From Ascidia mentula (Eukaryota; Chordata; Ascidiacea; Phlebobranchia; Ascidiidae): a DNA stretch of 64,000 nt. Both the position numbers and the translations under genes were made by a program. Position 1 is the stretch's first letter; the number at the start of each line of letters is the position of its first letter. Positions 1 to 11,959 of the stretch are shown one piece after another. The DNA lies in assembly GCA_947561715.1 (NCBI GenBank), contig OX387197.1, forward strand, positions 9,297,001 through 9,361,000. Reading direction: 5' to 3'. The notes under the pieces are model-generated. The model saw only the letters and a program-made list of their open reading frames with translations, had not been told where the DNA came from and searched no databases.

Positions 1-333
1 TCAATATAGCACGTTTTTAAGCTTTCCTCAATCTGGGAATGCGTTGTTTTACTCTAGATACTATTGAAAGCTTTTAAAATCAAAAGAAGTTATTGTATTG
101 TTTCTATATTATTCGCGTAATTCTTGCACCAGTTCCCAAAGCGATTCTTAGCCAGTTAACATTTGTAACCACATTTCCAGCTTATTAAACAATATCGTTT
201 TTCAACCTGTACTGTCATACGTTTATGTAAGTTTCGAAAACCCTCTTTAGTCACAACAAGTTAGCATTATACTATCCTATTTTGATAACGTCCATGGGTA
301 CAACTATTCCAACTCTCATTTACATACGCACAG

Positions 334-1834
334 GACGATTGTACAGTGCTCGCCGCCCGGCCCGAAGTAGAAGCTCTCGACCACATGTTCGACCAACAAC
401 AACGCCAGTTCAGTGAACAAACGTCGGCTGCGTCAGACTCACTGGACCCCGCTATCCCCGTCACATTCACCAAGGTAGTGGTTTCACAATCAACGACAGT
501 GTTTTTGCCCATACCTGGGTATATAGCTATCTAGACATAATTCGCCATCAAAAATTGATTCAAACGATATTGGATGGTCTCATAATATTTAGTGAGACCT
601 TGAGGTAAACCTAACGACAAACGGCAACGACCACCACTTTACTGAGATTTCAACATTGCCGCTAGTTTTTATAAATGACTGAATTCAGGACAATCGGATT
701 CACATCGGACGAAAACTTGAGATCCGCGTTGTGACTCTGGGTTTGGACGGGGCTGGAAAAACTACGTTGCTCTTCAAACTCAAACAAGACGAATTCATGC
801 AGCCTATCCCCACAATAGGTAAGGTGTACTCGCAATCTGATCACAAACAGAGCAAGTGAGCTGTGGAAAGTGTCTGCAGCTTGCTCATCGTTTTTATCTC
901 CATTGCTTCTACCAAAAAGATAATTTTTTCCACATTCAGGGTTTAACGTGGAGACAGTTGATTTTCGCAATCTTCGCTACACAGTGTGGGATGTAGGTGG
1001 AAAACACAAGCTGAGACCCTTGTGGAAGCATTATTATCTTAACACACAGGGTACGTAATCGTCTTCTGTTTGTTCCAGTAAACACATTTCAGCAGGCCAA
1101 ATTGGTAAGACGTTTATACCAATGAGATAGTTTCAACAACCTTTATTGCCTGAATGCTCCCATGGTCGTTTATAGATAAATCATTTGTTAAAACCTTCAC
1201 CTGTAGCCGTGCTGTTCGTTGTTGATTCGTGCGACAGCGAGAGGTTCGTGGAAGCTCACTCGGAACTTGCCAAGCTGATGTGTGAGAAGGATCTGAGAGA
1301 CGCCGCCCTCCTCGTTCTTGCCAACAAGCAGGTATCTCTTTTTTACATCCTAATTTCTATAGACGATGGCGTCTAGAGAACGATGCAAAGATTCACATTG
1401 AGGCGGTTTAGTAAACTAATTAGTCCGAAACTGTGAGTCACTCGCATACGCCAAGCAGAGGCCGGATAAGGAACGTTAAAATATTGTTCACTTAAATAAG
1501 TTCATCTCTATTCCTATGTGGGTTATTAGGTTTACAAGTTTAAGATCGAAAAAATGCAATCCGTCTCTGTATTTCGCTTGTGAATGAAGTTCAAATAGCA
1601 AGTTATAAAGTTTCGTCGCGCGTCGTTATTCACACACCTCCCCTTCATCTACAGGACCTTCCTGGCGCTGTTCCATGCGAAGAACTTATTGCAAAACTCA
1701 ACCTCCACAAACTGTGTTGTGGTCGAGCGTGGAAAGCTCTTCCCTGCGACGCATCGTCGGGGGCGGGGCTGGAGGAAGGTCTTCTATGGCTCTCGCGCCA
1801 ACTAGTGGCCGCCGGTGTGCTGGAAGTTGTGTAA
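334..1834 (+). CDS. TRIM23: TRIM23-like protein (ARD1), C-terminal part with ARF GTPase domain; partial gene
   Basis: Five exons are visible: 334-474, 689-818, 940-1050, 1207-1331 and 1655-1834 (stop TAA 1832-1834). Phases join without a break and give 228 residues; the RING, B-box and first coiled-coil exons lie off the left edge. The first exon encodes the linker ([24 protein letters not shown]) typical of TRIM23. Then comes a complete ARF-like GTPase: P-loop GLDGAGKT, switch [15 protein letters not shown], guanine-base motif NKQD split across the last intron, and CDASSGAG near the end. LHKLCCGR and [12 protein letters not shown] are close to human TRIM23 as I recall it. Known family role: an E3 ubiquitin ligase whose own ARF domain switches its activity, acting on endomembranes in innate signalling and autophagy. 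It is the only confidently identified plus-strand gene. Other ARF proteins start at the GTPase domain and lack this linker, so TRIM23 is the best call. Confidence 0.93.
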
Positions 1835-2158
1835 AATAGATCACTGTTATAGATTCTGTTTTATGGCTTGTGTTATTTGTTGTTGAAAATTACAAATCGC
1901 GCTGTCATTCATACGCCTTGCTGCGCTATGGCGATGCAGTTTATGCAATAGTGGTCCTTTACAGTATTCTTTCTTAGGGAAGTTTAAATTTGAATTCAAA
2001 AGATTTGTGTTGTTTTGCAATGACTGATTGTAAGATTGGAGCATACATTCTTGTTGTTTCGCGTTTTTTTTTTATTTTGTTGTGAAGTTGATTTTAAAAG
2101 TGTTTAAAAGCATAACATCACGTGTTATTTAGTATTCTATGGAGTTATGTGTTTGACA
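1835..2158. other. TRIM23 3' flank, no gene seen
   Basis: Non-coding DNA between the TRIM23 stop and the left border of the enzyme-gene array. It presumably holds the TRIM23 3' UTR. The first AATAAA on the plus strand that I noticed (2470-2475) lies inside the repeated unit and recurs in other units, so it cannot be assigned to TRIM23 with confidence. Confidence 0.5.
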
Positions 2159-2849
2159 CAAATATGACTTTACACTTTTACAAATTCATTTTAGTCACAC
2201 TGGTCATTTTTGTACCTTACGTAACATTATATATTATTGTGTGAAACCGACAACAATTGCTTTAAGTTCCAACAACGCTTTTGATGTTCTTTCGCTTCGT
2301 GACGAGTTGTTCTCAATCACCTGTAGATATTGTCGTCAACACAAGACGACTGTTTTCCATCGTAGACAATCAGTGAAACAAACTTTGTGCGTTTTTGAAA
2401 TAAGCTGGATATGATTTTATATGGGGTCGAACTTTCGACATGAACTTGTTGCTTTGACGTGTTCCTAATAATAAAATGTTTGAGACGTCGCGAAATCTCC
2501 TGTCGTGAACTTTACACAACCGTATTCCTGACTCACTTAAAAACAGCTCAAAAAATTAAATTCCACAAGAAAGATGATATCACATAAGCTTGTTAAAATC
2601 GTTCATCTGCCCGAACAACCGACACACGGAAGATTACCGCCTTGTCACTTACAATGTTTTAATACACACCAGCATTTACCAGTCGAAATTTGCGACAGAA
2701 AGTTTTTAAGCGTAAGTTATACAATTCTTGTACCCAACTACATTTAACAAAATGGTACAAGACTAAATGAACTTTATACAAAACAAGCGGTGCCAACAAT
2801 AATCATCAATTAGTTTGTTGAATTTCGTGTGAGAAAAATGCAAATGATG

Positions 2850-4382
2850 TTGAAGCGACTCGAATGCTTTTTTCTTTGGTTTTCCGGAACCGGTTTTTGG
2901 AATGTGATCAACAAACTCCAACCCTCCGAAGAGTTGCTGATGCTCTTCCACTTTCGAGTTATAAAATGTAAGCAAATCTTCCTTTGTTAGACTTTCAACA
3001 TTTTTTACAACAAAGGCTTTCGCCGCCTCGTGGTAAACTGGATGAGTCGTACGAACAACCACCGCTTCAGATACATCTGGATGAGACAAAAGCACTGCTT
3101 CAAGCTGGGTAGGAAAAACCGCCTTGTTTCCAGTAGATTTAATTATATTCTGAACCCTGTCGACAATGTAAACCATTCCTTCCTCGTCATAATATCCCAA
3201 GTCTCCGGTTCGAAACCAACCACATTCGTCCAACACTGCATCAGTTGCTTCCTTGTTGTTTAAATATTCTTTAAAAACACCTGGACTTTTAACATAAAAT
3301 TCTCCTTGTTTGTCTGGACCGAGTTCTGCACCATCCTCAACGTCAATTACCTTTAGTTGAACATTGGGGAAAAGCATTCCAACGCTTTCGAGTGAAATTT
3401 GTTTAGTAAAGGAATTTGCAACCAACCCCACCTCAGAACTGCCATATTCCATGGTTACCACCGCGTTGAACTTGTCCATAGCCTTACGCATTAATTCTTT
3501 TGTCGTTGGAACTCCAATAGCTCTGAGAAACCGTAAAGGGTTATTTTTTTCCAAAACAGCTTCATTTGTTATGTTGGTAAACGTCACAAGGTCACTTATA
3601 AGGCCAATTACGCCATACTTTTTTACACAATGGCTGAACAAGTCTGGTGGAAGATTTGCTGCGACAATATGCTTCACTCCCAAAACAAGGTAGACGAAAA
3701 GGCTCCACAATTCAAAGATGCGCAATTCATTGAAAACGGTTGCCAAACATTCACCGGGTTGCACCGCTCGAAGAACTTCAAAAGCTGCGATCGGAAACAT
3801 AAAACTGATATTCGTAAAAACCAAGGCTTTTGGTTTTCCAGTTGAACCGCTGGTGAAAGAGATTACTAATGGATCCTCATAAATATCAACACCATCCGGT
3901 TACAATATTTCTTCCAGCACAGTTTCGTCCATGTATTCATCAATGGATTTAAAAGCATTTATATGAAAACTTTCAAGGAGTTTAAGTCCTGCTTTTAACT
4001 CCTGCACCAATTCTTTGTTTTCGCAAATACAAAATTTTGCTTTTACCTGTTTCATTTGTTTGGCAATATCTTCAGACAGAGCGTCAACATATCCTGTAGC
4101 CAGCGTTGCCTTACACAAAATAATCCCAAGCACTAGCGGAAAGCATTTTGGATGAAAGTCAACCACCAAGCCAACGATATCACCCTTCTTCACGCCAATG
4201 GAACGTAGTTTGAGTGCAAACTCAAGTGACTGTTGGCGGAGTTGGCTGAATGTCCACGATTGATCATGGTAAGGATCCACCAAAGCCACAGAGTTGCCGA
4301 AGTATTCCATCTTTTGCAAAGCATATTGAGCGGTGGGCACTTGGGGAATCTCAATATCTGGAAACGAACTTTTTAACACCAT
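2850..4382 (-). pseudogene. ANL-superfamily acyl-CoA synthetase-like gene, array copy 1, nonsense-disrupted
   Basis: Homologous over all 510 codons to the intact copies, with the ATG at 4382. Codon 161, Ser (TCA) in the other copies, is TAA here (3900-3902), so translation ends just before the adenylation P-loop. The normal stop is also changed: TAA has become CAA at 2850-2852, so the downstream frame runs on about 28 codons to 2763. Everything between is in frame and keeps the FTSGSTGKPKA loop, YGSSE, the TGD motif and PKTGSGK. Two inactivating-type changes with no frameshift point to a young pseudogene, or a segregating null allele. Re-initiation downstream of the nonsense codon would give a protein without the N-terminal fold and is unlikely to be active. 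Confidence 0.85.
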
Positions 4383-5899
4383 AGCCTCCAGCGAGAAACT
4401 CCACTTACTAAAAAATCTACAAACAGTAAGATAATTTTAGGGTACGTTTACAGTTCAAAACGTAAGTTACAATCAAAGCACAAACTAATTCATACTGCAC
4501 TTTGTCTACCGGCATTGCAGCCAAGCTGGGTCATATCCACCTTTTTCTGACTAATTGTAACTCATTCAAACTTTAACAGAGAGATATCTTTTGTATTTCT
4601 GTCCGACTTAATTGGCTTTGATTGGCTTCGATATACTGTTGGATGCTGAAGCCTGTAACATTATACCGGAATAACGGCCCCATTCTGCACATTTGAGGAC
4701 TGACATTGAAAAAGAACTTCTTATTTATGATGAAAATCCAAACGCCCAGAGCAAGATGGCACATCAAAATCCTCTCTAGTTAATTCAAGGTTTCAGATCA
4801 AATACATACATAAGAATTCAATATATGTTGAAATATTGTCCATCGAATTAGATTTTATCTAATCATAAACAATCGTAAAATTAATGTTGCCCTCATCCAC
4901 TGTGCGTTATCTGACAAATTGCTACTTGGTGACTTTATTTTCGATTGCAAAACGTTTCACTACTTTTCGCAGGTTCTCTATCAATTCACAAATTGTGCAA
5001 GGAAACCAGACATATTTCACGCGTGTTTGATTTTCCGCTGCAAAAAAATAATTTCTCGGGCATAGCCTGTGTTCATTCACCCAAAACGACGTTGCATTGC
5101 AACGCGATGAGAAATACCAAATTTACTGATGCGATTTTGAAGGATGTGGCACAACCTGCATAACTAATAGTTTCCTCAACTTGGACTCAAATATGACTTT
5201 ACACTTTTACTGATTCATTTTAGTCACACAGGTAATTTTTGTGCCTTACGTAACATTACATATTATTGTGTGAAACTGACAACAATTGCTTTAAGTTCCA
5301 ACAACGCTTTTGATGTTCTTCGCTTCTTGGCGAGTTGTTCTCAATCACCTGTTGATATTGTCGTCAACACAAGACAACTGTTTTCCATCGTAGACAATCA
5401 GTGAAACAAACTTTGTGTGTTTTGAAATAAGCTGGATATGATTGTTTATCGTGTCGAACTTTCGACATGAATATGTTGCTTTGGCGTGTTCCTAACAATT
5501 GAATGTTTGAGACGTCGTGAAATCTCCTGCCGTGAACTTTACACAACCGTATTCCGGACTCACTTAAAAACAGCGCAAAAATTTAAATTCCACAAGAAAA
5601 GATGATATCACATAAGCTTGTTAAAATCGTTCATCTGCCCGAACAACCGACACACGGAAGATTATCGCCTTGTTACTTGTAATGTTTTTATACACACCAG
5701 CATTTACCAGCCGAAATTTGCGACATAAAGGTATCAAGCGGAATATATGCAATTCTTGTACCCAACTACATTTCACAAGACAGTACAAGACTTAATTCAC
5801 TTTATACAAAACAAGCGCAGTTAGCGGTGCCAAATTCAACAAACAAAGATCATCATCAATTAGTTTGTTAAATTTCGTGTGAGAAAAATGCAAATGATG
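4383..5899. other. Spacer between array copies 1 and 2
   Basis: Upstream region of copy 1 followed by the downstream region of copy 2, with the unit border at 5188. It is AT-rich; short open frames here recur in all spacers only because the DNA is duplicated. On the minus strand just before the copy 1 ATG there are AG dinucleotides after a T-run (about 4420). These could be a cis- or trans-splice acceptor for a 5' leader, but I cannot confirm this. Confidence 0.6.
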
Positions 5900-7432
5900 T
5901 TAAAACGACTCGAATGCTGTTTTCTTTGGTTTTCCGGAACCGGTTTTTGGAATGTGATCAACAAACTCCAACCCTCCGAAGAGTTGCTGATGTTCTTCCA
6001 CTTTCGAGTTATAAAATGTAAGCAAATCTTCCTTTGTTAGACTTTCAACATTTTTTACAACAAAGGCTTTCGCCGCCTCGTGGTAAACTGGATGAGTCGT
6101 ACGAACAACCACCGCTTCAGATATATCTGGATGAGACAAAAGCACTGCTTCAAGCTGGGCTGGAAAAACCGCCTTGTTTCCGCTTGATTTAATTATATTC
6201 TGAACCCTGTCGACAACGTAAACCATTCCTTCCTCGTCATAATACCCCAAATCTCCGGTTCGAAACCAACCACATTCGTCCAACACTGCATCAGTTGCTT
6301 CCTTGTTGTTTAAATATCCTTTAAAAACACCTGGACTTTTTACATAAAATTCTCCTTGTTGGCCTGGACCGAGTTCTGCACCATCCTCAACGTCAATTAC
6401 CTTTAGTTGAACATTGGGGAAAAGCATTCCAACGCTTTCGAGTGAAATTTGTTTAGTTAAGGAATTTGCAACCAACCCCACCTCAGAACTGCCATATTCC
6501 ATGGTTACCACCGCATTGAACTTGTCCATAGCCTTACGCATTAATTCTTTTGTCGTTGGAACACCAATAGCTCTGAGAAACCGTAAAGGGTTATTTCTTT
6601 CCAAAACAGCTTCATTTGTTATGTTGGTAAACGTCACAGGGTCACTTAAAAGGCCAATTACGCCATACTTTTTTACACAACGGCTGAACAAGTCTGGTGG
6701 AAGATTTGCTGCGACAATATGCTTCACTCCCAAAACAAGGTAGAAGAAAAGGCTCCACAATTCAAACATGCGTAATTCATTGGAAACGGTTGCCAAACAT
6801 TCACCGGGTTGCAGCGTTCGAAGGACTTCAAAAGCTGCGATCGGGAACATAAAACTGATATTCGTAAAAACCAAGGCTTTTGGTTCTCCAGTTGAACCGC
6901 TCGTGAAAGCGATCACCAATGGATCCTCATAAATATCAACACCATTCGGTGACAATATTTCTTCCAGCACAGTTTCGTCCATGCATTCATCAACGGTTTT
7001 GAAAGCATTTATATGAAAACTTTCAAGGAGTTTAAGTCCTGCTTTTAACTCCTGCACCAATTCTTTGTTTTCGCAAATACAAAATTTTGCTTTCACCTGT
7101 TTCATTTGTTTGGCAATATCTTCAGACAGAGCGTTAACATTTCCGGCAGCCAGCGTTGCCTTACACAAAATAATCCCAAGTACCAACGAAAAGCATTTTG
7201 GATGAAAGTCAACCACTAAGCCAACGATATCACCCTTCTTCACGCCAATGGAACGTAGTTTGAGTGCAAACTCAATTGACTGTTGGCGGAGTTGGCTGAA
7301 TGTCCACAATTGATCATGGTAAGGATCCACCAAAGCCACAGAGTTGCCGAAGTATTCCATCTTTTGCAAAGCATATTGAGCGGTGGGCACTTGGGGAATC
7401 TCAACATCTGGAAACGAACTTTTTAACACCAT
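5900..7432 (-). CDS. ANL-superfamily acyl-CoA synthetase / luciferase-like enzyme, array copy 2 (intact)
   Basis: Intronless, 510 aa. ANL enzymes adenylate a carboxylic acid with ATP and usually pass the acyl group to CoA. Motifs: A3 P-loop FTSGSTGEPKA at residues 176-186; the A4 pocket segment around 213-235; A5 YGSSE 313-317; A7 RTGDLGYYDEEG 391-402; DR 408-409 with K415; A10 PKTGSGK 495-501, whose K501 matches the catalytic lysine. Length is normal for 4-coumarate-CoA ligase or luciferase relatives. The C-terminus FESF is not a peroxisomal SKL-type signal and no signal peptide is seen, so a cytosolic location is inferred. The ATG is conserved in all five copies. The substrate cannot be read from sequence. 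The A4 segment has no luciferase-type FHHG, so light production should not be assumed. Confidence 0.9.
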   Translation of the reverse strand: MVLKSSFPDVEIPQVPTAQYALQKMEYFGNSVALVDPYHDQLWTFSQLRQQSIEFALKLRSIGVKKGDIVGLVVDFHPKCFSLVLGIILCKATLAAGNVNALSEDIAKQMKQVKAKFCICENKELVQELKAGLKLLESFHINAFKTVDECMDETVLEEILSPNGVDIYEDPLVIAFTSGSTGEPKALVFTNISFMFPIAAFEVLRTLQPGECLATVSNELRMFELWSLFFYLVLGVKHIVAANLPPDLFSRCVKKYGVIGLLSDPVTFTNITNEAVLERNNPLRFLRAIGVPTTKELMRKAMDKFNAVVTMEYGSSEVGLVANSLTKQISLESVGMLFPNVQLKVIDVEDGAELGPGQQGEFYVKSPGVFKGYLNNKEATDAVLDECGWFRTGDLGYYDEEGMVYVVDRVQNIIKSSGNKAVFPAQLEAVLLSHPDISEAVVVRTTHPVYHEAAKAFVVKNVESLTKEDLLTFYNSKVEEHQQLFGGLEFVDHIPKTGSGKPKKTAFESF

Positions 7433-8933
7433 AGCCTCCAGCGAGAAACTCCACTTACTAAAAAATCTACAAACAGTAAGATAATTTTAGGGTACGTTTA
7501 CAGTTCAAAACGTAAGTTACAATCAAAGCACAAACTAATTCATACTGCACTTTGTCTACCGGCATTGCAGCCAAGCTGGGTCATATCCACCTTTTTCTGA
7601 CTAATTGTAACTCATTCAAACTTTAACAGAGAGATATCTTTTGTATTTCTCCGCGACTAAATTGGCCGCTTGGCTTCGATATACTGTTGGATGCTGAAGC
7701 ATGTAACATAGTACCGGAATAACGGCCCCATTCTGCACATTTGAGGACTAACATTGAAAAAGAACTTCTTATTTATGATTAAAATCCAAACGCCCAGAGC
7801 AAGATGTCGCACTAAAATGCCCTCTAGTTAGTTCAAGGTTTAGATCAAATACATACATAAGAATTCAATACATGTTGAATTATTGTACAGCAAATTAGAT
7901 TTTATCTAATCATAAACAATCGTTAAATTAATGTTGCCCTCATCCACTGTGCGTTATCTGACAAATTGCTACTTGGTGACTTTATTTTCGATTGCAAAAC
8001 GTTTCACTACTTTTCGCAGGTTCTCTATCAATTCACAAATTGTGCAAGGAAACCAGACATATTTCACGCGTGTTTGATTTTCCGCTGCAAAAAAATAATT
8101 TCTCAGGCATAGCCTGTGTTCATTCACCCAAAACGACGTTGCATTGCAACGCGATGAGAAATACCAAATTTACTGATGCGATTTTGATGGATGTGGCACA
8201 ACCTGCATAACTAATAGTTTCCTCAACTTGGACTCAAATATGACTTTACACTTTTATAAATTCATTTTAGTCACACAGGTAATTTTTGTACCTTACGTAA
8301 CATTATACATTATTGTGTGAAACCGACAACAATTGCTTTAAGTTCCGACAACGCTTTTGATGTTCTTTCGCTTCGTGACGAGTTGTTCTCAATCACCTGT
8401 TGATATTGTCGTCAACACAAGACAACTGTTTTCCATCGTAGACAATCAGTGAAACATACTTTGTGCGTTTTTGAAATAAGCTGGATATGATTTTATATCG
8501 GGTCGAACTTTCGACATGAACTTGTTGCTTTGACGTGTTCCTAATAATAAAATGTTTGAAACGTCGTGAAATCTCCTGCCGTGAGCTTTACACAACCGTA
8601 TTCCTGACTCACTTAAAAACAGCTCAAAAAATTAAATTCCACAAGAAAGATGATATCACATAAGCTTGTTAAAATCGTTCATCTGCCCGAACAACCGACA
8701 CACGGAAGATTATCGCCTTGTTACATAGAATGTTTTCATACACACGAGCATTTACCAGTCGAAATTTGCGACAGAAAGTTTTCATGCGTAAGTTATACAA
8801 TTCTTGTACCCAACTACATTTAACAAAATGGTACAAAACTACATGAACTTTATACAAAACAAGCGCAGTTAGTGGTGCCAACGATAATCATCAATTAGTT
8901 TGTTAAATTTCGTGTGAGAAAAATGCAATGATG
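7433..8933. other. Spacer between array copies 2 and 3
   Basis: Duplicated non-coding DNA with the unit border at 8234. It aligns along its length to the other spacers with scattered substitutions and small indels. No RNA gene or additional coding region is supported. Confidence 0.6.
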
Positions 8934-10466
8934 TTAAAGCGACTCGAATGCTGTTTTCTTTGGTTTTCCGGAACCGGTTTTTGGAATGTGATCAACAAAC
9001 TCCAACCCTCCGAAGAGTTGCTGATGTTCTTCCACTTTCGAGTTATAAAATGTAAGCAAATCTTCCTTTGTTAGACTTTCAACATTTTTTACAACAAAGG
9101 CTTTCGCCGCCTCGTGGTAAACTGGATGAGTCGTACGAACAACCACCGCTTCAAATACATCTGGATGAGACAAAAGCACTGCTTCAAGCTGGGTAGGAAA
9201 AACCGCCTTGTTTCCACTAGATTTAATTATATTCTGAACCCTGTCGACAACGTAAACCATTCCTTCCTCGTCATAATATCCCAAGTCTCCGGTTCGAAAC
9301 CAACCACATTCGTCCAACACTGCATCAGTCGCCTCCTTGTTGTTTAAATATCCTTTAAAAACACCTGGACTTTTTACATAAAATTCTCCTTGTTTGCCTG
9401 GACCGAGTTCTGCACCATCCTCAACGTCAATTACCTTTAGTTGAACATTGGGGAAAAGCATTCCAACGCTTTCGAGTGAAATTTGTTTAGTTAAGGAATT
9501 CGCAACCAACCCCACCTCAGAACTGCCATATTCCATGGTTACCACCGCGTTGAACTCGTCCATAGCCTTACGCATTAATTCTTTTGTCGTTGGAACTCCA
9601 ATAGCTCTGAGAAACCGTAAAGGGTTATTTCTTTCCAAAACAGCTTCATTTGTTATGTTGGTAAACGTCACAGGGTCACTTAAAAGGCCAATTACGCCAT
9701 ACTTTTTTACACAATGGCTGAACAAGTCTGGTGGAAGATTTGCTGCGACAATATGCTTCACTCCCAAAACAAGGTAGATAAAAAGGCTCCATAATGTAAA
9801 GATGCGCAATTCATTGAAAACGGTAACCAAACATTCACCGGGTTGCAGCGTTCGAAGAACTTCAAAAGCTGCGATGGGGAACATAAAACTGACATTCGTA
9901 AAAACCAAGGCTTTTGGTTCTCCGGTTGAACCGCTCGTGAAAACGATCACTAATGGTTCCTCATAAATATCAACACCATTCGGTGACAATATTTCTTCCA
10001 GCACAGTTTCGTCCATGCATTCATCAACGGTTTTGAAAGCATTTATATGAAAACTTTCAAGGAGTTTAAGTCCTGCTTTCAACTCCCGCACCAACTCTTT
10101 GTTTTCGCAAATACAAAATTTTGCTTTTACCTGTTTCATTTGTTTGGCAATATCTTCAGACAGAGCGTTAACATTTCCGGCAGCCAGCGTTGCCTTACAC
10201 AAAATAATCCCAAGCACCAACGGAAAGCATTTTGGATGAAAGTCAACCACTAAGCCAACGATATCACCCTTCTGCACGCCAATGAAACGTAGTTTGAGTG
10301 CAAACTCAATTGACTGTTGGCGGAGTTGGCTGAATGTCCACGATTGATCATGGTAAGGATCCACCAAAGCCACAGAGTTGCCGAAGTGTTCCATCTTTTG
10401 CAAGGCGTATTGAGCTGTGGGAACTTGGGGAATCTCAACATCTGGAAACGAACTTTTTAGCACCAT
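8934..10466 (-). CDS. ANL-superfamily acyl-CoA synthetase / luciferase-like enzyme, array copy 3 (intact)
   Basis: Intronless, 510 aa from the ATG at 10466; a few codons upstream (to 10478) are open, but the ATG is the position shared by all copies. All core motifs are present: FTSGSTGEPKA, YGSSE, RTGDLGYY, DR and PKTGSGK. Compared with copy 2 it has distinctive pocket residues in the A4 segment (V214, F217, I222, T224, I230) and ends in FESL. It is the most divergent of the intact copies in that segment, so it may accept a different acid. The flanking spacer toward copy 4 is nearly identical to that between copies 4 and 5. Confidence 0.9.
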   Translation of the reverse strand: MVLKSSFPDVEIPQVPTAQYALQKMEHFGNSVALVDPYHDQSWTFSQLRQQSIEFALKLRFIGVQKGDIVGLVVDFHPKCFPLVLGIILCKATLAAGNVNALSEDIAKQMKQVKAKFCICENKELVRELKAGLKLLESFHINAFKTVDECMDETVLEEILSPNGVDIYEEPLVIVFTSGSTGEPKALVFTNVSFMFPIAAFEVLRTLQPGECLVTVFNELRIFTLWSLFIYLVLGVKHIVAANLPPDLFSHCVKKYGVIGLLSDPVTFTNITNEAVLERNNPLRFLRAIGVPTTKELMRKAMDEFNAVVTMEYGSSEVGLVANSLTKQISLESVGMLFPNVQLKVIDVEDGAELGPGKQGEFYVKSPGVFKGYLNNKEATDAVLDECGWFRTGDLGYYDEEGMVYVVDRVQNIIKSSGNKAVFPTQLEAVLLSHPDVFEAVVVRTTHPVYHEAAKAFVVKNVESLTKEDLLTFYNSKVEEHQQLFGGLEFVDHIPKTGSGKPKKTAFESL

Positions 10467-11959
10467 AGCCTCCAGCAAGAAACTCCACTTACTACAAATC
10501 TACAATCAGTAAGATAATTTTAGGGTACATTCACAGTTCAAGACGTAAGTTACAATATTCGTAAACTTCAATATTTGATACTAAACTTTGTCTACTGGCA
10601 TTGCAGTCAAGCTGGATCGAATCCATTTTTTCCAGACTAGTTGTGACTCCAGTTCAAACTTTAACCAGAGGGAGATCTTTTGTATCTCTCCCCGACTAAA
10701 TTGGCATTGGTTGGCTTCGATATACTGTTGGATGCTGAAGCCTGTAACATTATACCGGAATAACGGCCCCATTCTGCACATTTGAGGACTAACATTGAAA
10801 AGGAAACTTCTCATTTTTGATTAAAATCCAAACGCCCAGAGCAAGATGGCACACTAAAATGCCCTCTAGTTAGTTCAAGGTTTAGATCAAATACATACAT
10901 AAGAATTCAATATATGTTGAAATATTGTCCATCGAATTAGATTTTATCTAATCATAAACAATCGTTAAATTAATGTTGCCCTCATCCACTGTGCGTTATC
11001 TGACAAATTGCTACTTTTTGCAAAACGTTTCACAACTTTTCGCAGGTTCTCTATCAATTCACAAATTGTGCAAGGAAACCAGACATATTTCACGCGTGTT
11101 TGATTTTCCGCTGCAAAAAAATAATTTCTCAGGCATAGCCAGTGTTCATTCACCCAAAACGACGTTCCATTGCAACGCGATGAGAAATACCAAATTTACT
11201 GATGCGATTTTGATGGATGTCGCACAACCTGCATAACTAATAGTTTCCTCAACTTGGACTCAAATATGACTTTACACTTTTACAATATCATTTTAGTCAC
11301 ACTGGTAATTTTTGTACCTTACGTAACATTATACATTATTGTGTGAAACCGACAACAATTGCTTTAAGTTCCAACAATGCTTTTGATGTTCTTTCGCTTC
11401 GCGACGAGTTGTTCTCAATCACCTGTTGATATTGTCGTCAACACAAGACAACTGTTTTCCATCGTAGACAATCACTGAAACAAACTTTGTGCGTTTTGAA
11501 ATAAGCTGGATATGATTGTATATGGGGTCGAACTTTCGACATGAACTTGTTGCTTTGACGTGTTCCTAATAATAAAATGTTTGAGACGTCGTGAAATCTC
11601 CTGCCGTGAACTTTACACAACCGTATTCCTGACTCACTTAAAAACAGCTCAAAAAATTAAATTCCACAAGAAAGATGATATCACATAAGCTTGTTAAAAT
11701 CGTTCATCTGCCCGAACAACCGACACACGGAAGATTATCGCCTTGTTACATATAATGTTTTTATACACACGAGCATTTACCAGTCGAAATTTGCGACAGA
11801 AAGTTTTCAAGCGTAAGTTATACAATTCTTGTACCCAACTACATTTAACAAAATTGTACAAAACTACATGAACTTTATACAAAACAAGCGCAGTTAGTGG
11901 TGCCAATGATAATCATCAATTAGTTTGTTAAATTTCGTGTGAGAAAAATGCAAATGATG
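10467..11959. other. Spacer between array copies 3 and 4
   Basis: Duplicated non-coding DNA, unit border 11261. From about 10790 onward it is almost identical to the next spacer at an offset of 3020 bp, with only about three differences per kilobase by eye. It has also lost a short stretch present in the first two spacers (compare 4922-4947 with 11012-11022). Confidence 0.65.

Noticed and set aside
3364-3693. 109-codon plus-strand frame, repeated in every array unit
   Set aside because: It is antisense to the ANL coding sequence and recurs only because the gene is duplicated; no domain.
4945-5163. 72-codon plus-strand frame in the array spacers
   Set aside because: Repeats with the duplicated spacer, shifts start between units and shows no recognisable family.
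5900-7432. Naming the array enzymes luciferases
   Set aside because: The fold is shared, but the luciferin-binding FHHG segment and the SKL peroxisomal signal are absent; the generic ANL call is safer.
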